Positions 24,330 through 32,900 of a DNA stretch of 49,709 nt are shown one piece after another. The notes under the pieces are model-generated. The model saw only the letters and a program-made list of their open reading frames with translations, was not told where the DNA came from and searched no databases. The position numbers and the translations under genes are program-made. Every line of letters starts with the position of its first letter. Position 1 is the stretch's first letter. Source of the stretch: Ligilactobacillus salitolerans (lineage in GTDB: Bacteria > Bacillota > Bacilli > Lactobacillales > Lactobacillaceae); the NCBI RefSeq assembly GCF_003864415.1, contig NZ_BFFP01000015.1, positions 1-49,709 on the forward strand, read 5' to 3'.

Positions 24330-24688
24330 TGGCAAGAGTAACGTATAGCGTTAAAGGCTTGGATAAACTGGAGCAAGGCTTACTGAAACGGGCTCAAATC
24401 GCAGGCATTAAGCAGATCGTTAGAAAGCATACAACTGAACTGCAGCAGAAAGCGATGGCTAATGCAAGTTCGACCTATGTTAAAGGCTACTCAACTGGAG
24501 CCACTAAGAAGTCGATTGGCATTGGCTTTGAAAATGGTGGTTTGACTGGCGTTACTGGACTAGGGCAAAGCTACGATTCCTATGTTGAACTGGGTACTCG
24601 TTTCATGGCAGCCGAGCCACTACTCAAACCGCTGTTCAATCAAACTAAGCAAGTATTCATCTCTGATTTAAAGAGGGTGATGCGATGA
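24329..24688 (+). CDS. HK97 gp10-like tail component
   Basis: 119 aa; the C-terminal pattern YVELGTRFMAAEPLLKPLF is characteristic of the HK97 gp10 family, which joins head and tail. Overlaps the next gene by 4 nt. Confidence 0.88.
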   Translation: MARVTYSVKGLDKLEQGLLKRAQIAGIKQIVRKHTTELQQKAMANASSTYVKGYSTGATKKSIGIGFENGGLTGVTGLGQSYDSYVELGTRFMAAEPLLKPLFNQTKQVFISDLKRVMR

Positions 24689-25080
24689 TAAGCCCACAGA
24701 AATGTTTGTTTGATTACTACTTCAAACTGATTCAAGAAAAGGGCTTTCCTGTTTACGACTATCTGCCGTTGAAAGATGAGCCTGTCACTTATCCGTTTGT
24801 CGTGCTTAGTCAAACACAAACAGTGAACTATGATACTAAATACTCCCGTAACGATCACATTTTTCTAACGATTGATGTGTGGGGAGGTAGAAAACAAAGA
24901 AAGGTCGTTGGCGAGATTGCCGATGGCCTTTTTAATTCTGCTATTGGCGTTGTCAAAACGGACGTATATACGTTCTATGGTCAGCAGAATCAACAGAATT
25001 TACAAATGATGATAGATACATCAGTTTCGAACACGGTTTACCAGCGAGCAAATCTAACTTTGGAACTGACAGTAAATTAA
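24685..25080 (+). CDS. Tail terminator/completion protein
   Basis: 131 aa starting MISPQKCLFDYYFKLIQEKG with YPFVVLSQTQT and LTIDVWGG, the pattern of phage tail terminator proteins that cap the tail tube before joining to the head. Immediately upstream of the major tail protein gene, the expected place. Confidence 0.82.
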   Translation: MISPQKCLFDYYFKLIQEKGFPVYDYLPLKDEPVTYPFVVLSQTQTVNYDTKYSRNDHIFLTIDVWGGRKQRKVVGEIADGLFNSAIGVVKTDVYTFYGQQNQQNLQMMIDTSVSNTVYQRANLTLELTVN

Positions 25081-25096
25081 AAAGGAGCGATAATAA

Positions 25097-25672
25097 ATGG
25101 TTAAAAACTTAAAAGGTATCAATGCGGTTGCTTTTGCACGCAAATTGTCCAAAGCTGCGACAGAAGAAGCACATTTGATTCCTTGGCAAACATCACTGTC
25201 TTTTGACCCTAGTCGTGACAGTGATTCAACCGCAACTAAAGATGGAGCAGTTAATACACAATCGAGTGTAGAAACTGACCTAGAAACAGAGTTTATCAAC
25301 AATACTTCTGCGATTGCAGACGCGTTCTATGATTCTCTGTTCGATGGTGACAAGATTGAATTCTGGATCGTCCACAAAGATCGCTTGAATGACGACGGAC
25401 AAGCTTATGCTTGGTACATGCAAACTTCTGTATCAGAAGATTCAAACGACAATGATGCTGATGATAACTCAACTCGTCATGTGTCCTTCGCCGTTGACGG
25501 GACACCTAAGCGTGGCTGGACAGACTTCTCTGCAGAACAACAAGCCGATATTGACTACGTGTTCCGTGGCATCGGCAAGTATGCAAAAGAGACTAATGGA
25601 GATGGAGCAGCTTGGGATAAGAATACTGACGCTGGCAAATCAGCTGACGAAACGACTACACCAACCCCCTAG
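25097..25672 (+). CDS. Major tail (tube) protein, with predicted -1 frameshift extension
   Basis: Builds the tail tube. 191 aa in frame; phi13/TP901-type tail tube pattern (LIPWQTSLSFDPSRDSDSTATKDG). AAAGGAG precedes the start. The frame ends at a TAG after a run of five C (25665-25669). A -1 shift continues to 25734 and adds 21 residues, LVQPSNVSVEATADGATISA followed by Glu, for about 212 aa. That peptide is of the kind seen at tail-tube C-termini of other Lactobacillus phages, and phage A2 has a known -1 frameshift in its major tail protein. Confidence 0.9.
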   Translation: MVKNLKGINAVAFARKLSKAATEEAHLIPWQTSLSFDPSRDSDSTATKDGAVNTQSSVETDLETEFINNTSAIADAFYDSLFDGDKIEFWIVHKDRLNDDGQAYAWYMQTSVSEDSNDNDADDNSTRHVSFAVDGTPKRGWTDFSAEQQADIDYVFRGIGKYAKETNGDGAAWDKNTDAGKSADETTTPTP

Positions 25673-25729
25673 TGCAGCCGAGCAACGTTTCAGTTGAAGC
25701 GACAGCTGACGGCGCAACAATATCGGCTG
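25665..25729 (+). promoter_or_regulatory. Predicted -1 frameshift signal in the tail-tube gene
   Basis: In frame ACC-CCC-TAG; the peptidyl Pro-tRNA on CCC can re-pair perfectly one base back. After 5 nt CAGCCGA (25675-25681) pairs perfectly with TCGGCTG (25723-25729), enclosing CGTTTC/GAAGCG (25686-25701, one G-U). The slip site is less standard than A-AAA-AAC because the A-site codon is a stop. Confidence 0.7.
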
Positions 25730-25788
25730 AATAGTCAATAACAAAAAAACAGAGACGATAAAAGTGAAACGATAAAAGGAGAATACAC

Positions 25789-26127
25789 ATGCAAGTAAAA
25801 ATCAATGGTAAAGAAATCGAACTGAAATTTGGCGTTAAATTTACTCGTGAACTTGACAAAATCGCAGGTTTAGACGTGCAAGGTGCATCGTTTGGCATGG
25901 GCTTGACTAAGACAATCCCAGCACTAAACACTGCCGATCCTGCAGCACTGTCCGATGTGATCTATGCAGCTACTTCCACAGTACTCTCATTCAGACCCAG
26001 CCAAGATGATGTGGATGACTTCATTGACGGTTACGAGGGCGACTTAGAAAAGCTGTTTGATGACGTAATTGCTGAAATGGGTAAAGCAAACGCTATCAAG
26101 GTGGCTCTAAAAAACGCTCAAGCCTAG
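25789..26127 (+). CDS. Tail assembly chaperone G
   Basis: 112-aa chaperone that coats the tape measure during tail assembly. MQVKINGKEIELKFGVKFTRELDK is typical of the Gram-positive gpG family. AAAGGAG upstream. Near its end lies A-AAA-AAC (26109-26115), from which a -1 shift joins the next frame to make the longer GT form. Confidence 0.88.
   Translation: MQVKINGKEIELKFGVKFTRELDKIAGLDVQGASFGMGLTKTIPALNTADPAALSDVIYAATSTVLSFRPSQDDVDDFIDGYEGDLEKLFDDVIAEMGKANAIKVALKNAQA
26109..26115 (+). promoter_or_regulatory. -1 frameshift slippery site for the G/GT chaperone
   Basis: The heptamer A-AAA-AAC is in the correct phase (CTA AAA AAC). The -1 frame runs open to 26543, as in the conserved G/GT arrangement of siphoviruses. 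Confidence 0.88.
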
Positions 26128-26543
26128 ACGATGAAGAACAGAAGACAAGCGAACAAACGTATCATGAAATTGTCTTGAATTGTCTGACTCGTTTAGGTTT
26201 TTCTATTTCTCAAAAGCAGCAAATCGAAGAATTGACACTGTCTGATTACTACTTGGCAATGGAAGCGTACGCCATTAAGCGTACACTACACCGTGAAGAT
26301 ATTGCTCTGCAAGCGTGGTTTAATCAAACGGTGCAAGCTACAAAAGGCTCTGACAAGCATCCTAAACCGATGTATCGTAAGTTTGATGAATTCTATAATA
26401 CAGAAGAACTTGAAGATGAGATTAGAAGCAGTTTTGAAGATGATTACGTATCTGAGCGGACTAAAGCAAGAGATGAGCAAGCAGCAATCAATGAGCGATT
26501 TGCTAAATTGCAAGAAATTAAACGTAGGAAGGGGGAAAAGTAG
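26115..26543 (+). CDS. T domain of the GT tail chaperone
   Basis: The open frame reached by -1 shift from gene G; the fused GT product is about 251 aa. The segment ends in a charged helix (TKARDEQAAINERFAKLQEI). No good independent start with a ribosome binding site is seen, supporting expression only as a fusion. It ends next to the tape measure start (TAG/GTG overlap). Confidence 0.82.
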   Translation, partial: RSSLDDEEQKTSEQTYHEIVLNCLTRLGFSISQKQQIEELTLSDYYLAMEAYAIKRTLHREDIALQAWFNQTVQATKGSDKHPKPMYRKFDEFYNTEELEDEIRSSFEDDYVSERTKARDEQAAINERFAKLQEIKRRKGEK

Positions 26544-29155
26544 TGGAAAGTTATTCGGTTCAAGCGGTTCTATCAGCAGTTGATAAGGGCTTTAGTAGTG
26601 CAATGAAGCAAGCTGCTAAAGGTGCTGAGCAGGCTAATAACTCTGTTGGTAAGTCGGGCGGTGGCATGTTGAAGTTCGGCACAATTGTAGGTACGGCGAT
26701 GGCTGTTGTTGGTAAAGCAATGAATGTTGTCGGAAATTCCGTTAGTTCTGCAGCTGATCGTTTCGACACATTGAATAAATACCCCAAAGTTATGAAAGCA
26801 TTGGGCTATTCTGGAACGGACACAGCTAAATCAATGAAAACATTGGATAACGGCATCAACGGTTTGCCAACTACACTTGATGAAATCACTGCATCTGCTC
26901 AGCAATTTGCTCCACTGACTGGCGGTGCCAATTCTGGCGCTAAAGCTGCGATTGCTTTGAATGATGCGTTTCTAGCATCTGGAGCTAGTGTGGCTGATAC
27001 TTCACGTGGGATGCAGCAATACACACAGATGCTGGCAACAGGTAAAGTTGATATGCAAAGCTGGCGGACGTTGCAGGAAACTATGCCAATTGCACTGCGT
27101 AAGACCGCTAATGCATTCGGGTTTACTGGTAAATCGGCGGAACAAGACCTATACAAGGCTCTACAGTCTGGCAGTATCACAATCGACCAATTAAATAAGA
27201 AGTTTGTGGAGCTGGACAAAGGCCAGAATGGTTTTGCTAACTTGGCCCGCAAGAACTCAGTCGGCATCAAGACATCATTTGCCAATATGAAGACCTCTGT
27301 TGTTAAAGGTTTAGCTAATACTTTGACTGCAATCGACAACGGCTTCAAGAACGCTGGTTTGCCTGGCTTAGCTCAGATGTTAAATGGCATGAAAGATGGC
27401 ATCACGTCAGCATTTGCGACAATCAACGGAGCTATTCAAAAGGCTATTCCGCCAATCGTGAGTGCATTGAAGAGCGTTGTTGTTTGGGTCAATCAGAATA
27501 AGAATTGGCTACAACCGTTAGTTGTTGGCATTGTAGCTTTTGTAGCGTCTTTTAACGGAATTATGAAAGTAATTCAAATAATCAATGCTGTTAAAACTGC
27601 CGTAATGGGTTTCTTTGCGATTTTGTCAGCTAATCCATTTGTACTGATAATTGCCGCAATTGCGGCTGTAGTTGCTGCTTTGGTTTTGTTTTTCACTAAA
27701 ACAGAAACAGGGCGTGCTATTTGGCAGTCTTTTACAACATGGCTAATTGGCGCTTGGAATACCATAAAGACAACAGCAGTCACTGTATGGACAGCTGTTA
27801 CAACATTTTTAACAACGGCATGGACTACAATTTCAACAACTGCTACCACAATTTGGACTGCCATTACTACTTTATTTAACACAGTTTGGAATAGTGTATC
27901 AACGACAGCAACAGCTGTATGGACAACAATTACAACATTCTTGTCTACTACTTGGACTAATATTTTGACAGTTGCTACTACAATTTGGAATGCAATAAAA
28001 ACATTCTTTACAACACTATGGGCTGGTGTATCAAATACATTTACTACAGTGTGGGCGTCAATCAGTACAGGGTTACAGTCTATTTGGCAAGGCATTGTTT
28101 CAATTGCAAGTGGCATCTGGAATATGATTAAGGCCGTTATTTTGGGCCCAGTGTTATTAGTAATTGACTTAGTTACTGGCAACTTTACGCAACTCAAATC
28201 AGATATTCAATTAATCTGGACGTCAATTCAAAGTGCTACATCAAGCATTTGGAATGGTATTAAGAGTGTCATCTCTGGCATAGTTCAGGTAGTTAAGAAT
28301 TTAGCCATTGCCGCTTTTAATGGATTAAAATCTGGTGTTATTGGAATTTGGAATAGTTTAAAGTCAGCCGCAAGTTCTATTTGGAATGGTATGAAATCAG
28401 CTTTATCGTCAGCATGGAATGGTATGAAGTCAGCTGCTTTTAATGCTGCTAGAGGTTTAGCTAATGCTGCCAAAAGCGCTTGGAACGGTTTAAAGAGCGC
28501 TGCAAGCTCAATTTGGAACGGCATTAAGTCAGTTATATCACGTGGAATAAACAGTGCTAAATCAGCAGTCAGCTCAGCAGTTAACGGTATGCGATCAGCT
28601 GCTAGTTCAGCGTGGAATGGTATGAAATCAGTTGCTAGTTCTGTAGTATCGGGCATCAAATCGGCGTTTAGGTCATTATCTAATATTGATTTAGGTGCCG
28701 CAGGACGAGCAATCATGAGCAGCTTTTATAGAGGGCTCACTGCAGCATGGGGAAAAGTAAAGTCATTTGTTTCTGGTATTGGCTCGTGGATTAGAAAACA
28801 TAAAGGACCAATTTCGTACGATAGAAGGCTCTTGATTCCTGCTGGTAATGCTATCATGAATGGTTTTAACAAAGGCTTAGTGAGCCAATTTAGCACAGTA
28901 CAAAACAATATTCGAAGCATGACTAATAGTATTGCTGGTATGGCTTCAAATGCTTTAAACGACAATATCCAAGCACTGAACTCACGTGCAGTTAATGGCT
29001 CGATTAGCAGTAATATTACTGGCCAGCTGTCAGTTCAACAACAGCCAGCTAATATATCGCTAGATTTAGGCGGTTCAAATTATACTGCTTTTGTTGATGA
29101 TATTTCCCACAAACAAGGACAGTCAGCTAGTTTGAAACGTACCTATAGAGTATAG
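26543..29155 (+). CDS. Tape measure protein
   Basis: Sets tail length and may help DNA cross the envelope. 870 aa from a GTG overlapping the preceding stop, with GGAAGGGGG upstream. Seen: N-terminal tape-measure domain (TLNKYPKVMKALGYSGTD, GMQQYTQMLATGKVDMQSWRTL), hydrophobic segments near 330-385, Trp-spaced repeats of the kind TVWTAVTTFLTTAWTTI through 395-560, then SIWNGIKS/SAWNGMKSA repeats to about 710. No lysozyme or peptidase domain is apparent. Confidence 0.95.
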   Translation: MESYSVQAVLSAVDKGFSSAMKQAAKGAEQANNSVGKSGGGMLKFGTIVGTAMAVVGKAMNVVGNSVSSAADRFDTLNKYPKVMKALGYSGTDTAKSMKTLDNGINGLPTTLDEITASAQQFAPLTGGANSGAKAAIALNDAFLASGASVADTSRGMQQYTQMLATGKVDMQSWRTLQETMPIALRKTANAFGFTGKSAEQDLYKALQSGSITIDQLNKKFVELDKGQNGFANLARKNSVGIKTSFANMKTSVVKGLANTLTAIDNGFKNAGLPGLAQMLNGMKDGITSAFATINGAIQKAIPPIVSALKSVVVWVNQNKNWLQPLVVGIVAFVASFNGIMKVIQIINAVKTAVMGFFAILSANPFVLIIAAIAAVVAALVLFFTKTETGRAIWQSFTTWLIGAWNTIKTTAVTVWTAVTTFLTTAWTTISTTATTIWTAITTLFNTVWNSVSTTATAVWTTITTFLSTTWTNILTVATTIWNAIKTFFTTLWAGVSNTFTTVWASISTGLQSIWQGIVSIASGIWNMIKAVILGPVLLVIDLVTGNFTQLKSDIQLIWTSIQSATSSIWNGIKSVISGIVQVVKNLAIAAFNGLKSGVIGIWNSLKSAASSIWNGMKSALSSAWNGMKSAAFNAARGLANAAKSAWNGLKSAASSIWNGIKSVISRGINSAKSAVSSAVNGMRSAASSAWNGMKSVASSVVSGIKSAFRSLSNIDLGAAGRAIMSSFYRGLTAAWGKVKSFVSGIGSWIRKHKGPISYDRRLLIPAGNAIMNGFNKGLVSQFSTVQNNIRSMTNSIAGMASNALNDNIQALNSRAVNGSISSNITGQLSVQQQPANISLDLGGSNYTAFVDDISHKQGQSASLKRTYRV

Positions 29156-29167
29156 AAAGGAGCACAC

Positions 29168-29947
29168 ATGTATAGCAAATTTAGAGACTTAAAAAAGTAC
29201 ACTGGTTCTGATGATGTGCTCCAAATCGAGGCATTAAATTGGAACGGTGAATATTTAGATGAGAAAATACCGGGCTTTACTACACTTAATGTAGATGGCA
29301 GAGAAAATTTTTCTCGCACAATAAACGCTCCTGAGATGGTGGGTGATGGTAGTTTATATCTTGATTCAAGATTTGAGGCTAAAACTATCACAGTTAATTT
29401 TCAGTTGTTGGCTATTTCAGGCGCTGAATTGCAAGACAGATTTGATCGTTTAAAAAAATGGCTGTATCAACCGCAAAAAAAGTTTTTCTTTGCTGATGAG
29501 ACTAATTATTACTATATTGGAACGGTTTCTAAAGTTGAAAATGCTAAGGCTGGTCAGTTGAATATTATAGGTACAATTGAAATAACATGTTCTGACCCTT
29601 ATAAAAGAACTCAACCCGTGACAGTCACCGATATCAAAATAGATGATACAACGATAGTATATCCGACTGTACCAAATTCATTGACATTTGTTCCCAGTGT
29701 GAACGCTGATAAGGTCCAAATAACTACTAGCGATGGCATGAAGATTATTGTAAATCGTGGTGTGTCATCAGACCAGAAAGTTACAGTTGATTTCAAGGAT
29801 CTTGCTGTGAAATACGATTCAACAAGTGCACTGATTGACCTTGATTTAAAAAGCAACTTAGGGGACTTTACTATTAAGAATGGTACAACATTTACTACAA
29901 GCCCCACAGGTACGCTAACGATTGAATATGAGGTGAAGCGAATTTGA
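29168..29947 (+). CDS. Distal tail protein (Dit)
   Basis: Hub at the tail tip linking tube and fibre. 259 aa; the N-terminal part contains PGFTTLNVDGRENFSRTINAP and the belt-forming region, followed by a C-terminal galectin-like part (about 140-259). GAAAGGAGC upstream. Between tape measure and tail-associated protein, as in TP901-1-like phages. Confidence 0.88.
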   Translation: MYSKFRDLKKYTGSDDVLQIEALNWNGEYLDEKIPGFTTLNVDGRENFSRTINAPEMVGDGSLYLDSRFEAKTITVNFQLLAISGAELQDRFDRLKKWLYQPQKKFFFADETNYYYIGTVSKVENAKAGQLNIIGTIEITCSDPYKRTQPVTVTDIKIDDTTIVYPTVPNSLTFVPSVNADKVQITTSDGMKIIVNRGVSSDQKVTVDFKDLAVKYDSTSALIDLDLKSNLGDFTIKNGTTFTTSPTGTLTIEYEVKRI

Positions 29948-29949
29948 AA

Positions 29950-32900
29950 ATGTATTTTTTTAATAAAAATGAAGAACTGGTACAAGTTGCCAACAATTTC
30001 ATTGAAGCTCACCTTATCGAGCAAATCAATACTGCTAGCCAACTTACTTTTAGTTTAAAGGAGCCATTGCCTTCAAGCATTGTAAAGGCATGCATTCCAT
30101 CTCCAAATGGGGATGGTTTTTTGATGTTTAAAATTCTGACTGAGGATATAAAAGAATCAACGATCGAATACACCTGTATTGAATCTGCCTATGATGAGCT
30201 TGCTAGTTATGGATATATTAAGGACTTACGACCAAGCGCTCAACAAGCACGCTATATGCTTGAGATGGTACTGCAAGGCACTCGTTGGGAATTAGGACTA
30301 ATTTATAACACCAGTAATGCAACAACTAATTTCTATTACGAACCGATTCTTAATTGTATTCAAGACATAGTAAGTTTATTTGGATTAGAATTGACATTTA
30401 CTGTCTCAATTGAAGGCAACAAGATAACTACAAGACGGGTCAATATGTATTATCAGCAAGGAAAACGTACTGGCAAACGTTTTGAGTATGGCTCTAATGC
30501 TCTAGATGTTGAGCGTGAAACGTCCACAGAGGAGTTGTATACGGCTCTGGTGGGGCGTGGTAAAGGTGAAGAAGTAGACGGGGATGATAACTCAGATACG
30601 CCCGATGGCTACGGTAGAAGAATCACGTTTGCAGATATTGAGTGGAAAAAATCAAATGGCGATCCACTAGACAAACCAAAAGGGCAAGAATACCTTGAAG
30701 ATCCTGACGCAACAAAAGCTTATGGTTTCGACGATGGTAAGCCCCGAATTGGTTTAGTTGAGTTTGAAGATGACGAAGACAAGGATGTGCTAATCCAACA
30801 TACCTATCAAAAGTTGCAAGAATTAAAGCGCCCTAAAGTTCAATTCAAAGCATCTGTTATTGATGTGGGAGATTGTACTCTGGGCGACACCGTGGCAATT
30901 ATTCGCCATGATTTTCATCTGGAGTATATGACACGTGTCTTTAAGATCAATCATGACTTACTTGACGAGCATAATAATACGGTCGAACTTGGTGATGATC
31001 TAAGTGGTAACGATTTAACTTCTAAAGTTAATGATATTTCTAATTCAATCAATCAAACTAATCAACAAATTAGTTATGTGATGACTGCTGCGGATGGGCA
31101 ACATAAAGCGGCTTATTCGCCTAATCAACCTAAAACCGCTAAAAATGGCGATCTGTGGTACAAAGACTTAGGCAACGGAGAAACTGAGCTATATATCTTT
31201 AATGATGGTTGGCAATTAGTCACCTCGACTGAGCATCAAAAAGAAATTGATGATGCGGTCGATCAAGCCATGCAAGACATCGATGATGCTGCCGCTAAGG
31301 CCAATCAAGCTATTACAGACGCCGGCTTTGCCACTGATACTGCTACTACAGCTAAACAAGTTGCTAACAGTGTCAAAGGTGATGTTACTCAAGCTAAAGA
31401 GGATAGTGCTACAGCTTTAACTAATGCTAAGGACGCTCTAGATAATGCTAAAGATGCTAAAACAACAGCTACCAGTGTCTCTTCTAAAGTTGATGAGGTA
31501 GAGGGTAAGTTAGTTGATAAAGCTGATAAAACTACTGTTGATAGTATTAACCAGACTGTTAAGCAACAAGGTACTTTAGTAGAGCAGAACGCTGAAGCTA
31601 TTAAGAAAACGGCTAAACAGTCAGATGTTGATACTCTTACTGGAAGAGTCGGAACAGTTGAGAGTTCTAATGAACAGTTGGCTGGTGAGATTAAGCAGAA
31701 AGTATCTAGCTCAGATGTGCAAGGCTTACTTGATAAGGGTGGATATGCTACTCAAAAATGGACAGGCTCACAAATTGACCAGAAAGCAGACGAGATTACT
31801 CACACTGTAACAGACGTATCTAATAAAGTGGATAATCTCAATATTGGAGCACGTAACTATATTGAGAACTCACTACCTACTAACTCAGACGGCTGGAACT
31901 TTACTTCAGGTGGTACAGCAGACCATAGAGTTGTTGATGGGCAATACCTAGAAATAACTAGGACTGGTGGAAGCTATCACCAGATTAATCGTAGTTATCC
32001 AATAGACGGAACAGGCTGGTTCGCAGACATTAGACCAGGTGATGTATTTACCATAAGCCTTGACGTTTCAATGACATCAGTTCCAACAGTAGATTCTTTA
32101 TTCTATGGTTCACTTAGATTAAATGCTGGTAGTCAATATGTTGTTCAAGCTGGAATCTGGAACTTAAAGGATATTATTAAAGTTGCTAACACATGGTATC
32201 GAGTTTCTATGGTTATTAAAGCAGAAGATGCTTGGGTATATGATACCAGCAAGTGGACTCAAGCTAGACTTATTATTGAGTCACAAACAGGCTCTAATAC
32301 GGATATTATTAGAATACGTAAAGTTAAGCTAGAAACGGGCACCAAAGCAACTGACTGGACACCAGCACCAGAAGACCTAGCCACTGTTACAGCTTTATCT
32401 AAAGTAGACCAGAAAGCGGATAGTATTAGCTCAACCGTTACTAATAATAAGTCAGACGCCGATAACAAGTTTACTAACATCAATCAAACTATTTCAGGTA
32501 TTCAATCGACAGTTGCAAGTAAGGCTGATGCCAGTCAAATTACTCAGTTGAGTAATCAGATAAATTTGAAAGTTAGTCAGACTGACTTTGATAACATGCA
32601 AGTTGGTGGACGGAATTATGTCACCAATGGTAATTTTGCAGATGGCACAAATGGTTGGACTAAATTTGGTAATATAGATACTTATCAAATTTGGGGCGAT
32701 GGAAGATTAGTATATTCTTCGACCAAAGCAATAAATGGATATACTGGTGCTGGGCAGAACAACATTCCAATTTCTGGCTCTAAAGGTGATAATACTACAG
32801 TTTCGTTTGACGCTTGTTACTTTGGGGACAATCCAAGTAATTATGCTAAATATATCAATATAATTGTACATTATAATGACAATTCTGGAACTATTGTAAG

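Noticed and set aside
25667-25700. A +1 frameshift at CCC-T in the tail-tube gene
   Set aside because: The +1 frame adds only eight residues (SAAEQRFS). The -1 frame adds a longer, recognisable tail-protein peptide and fits the downstream stem.
27574-28716. Long minus-strand frames opposite the tape measure gene
   Set aside because: They result from the repetitive, Thr/Ala/Ser-rich codons of the tape measure gene. They have no ribosome binding sites and no plausible protein composition.
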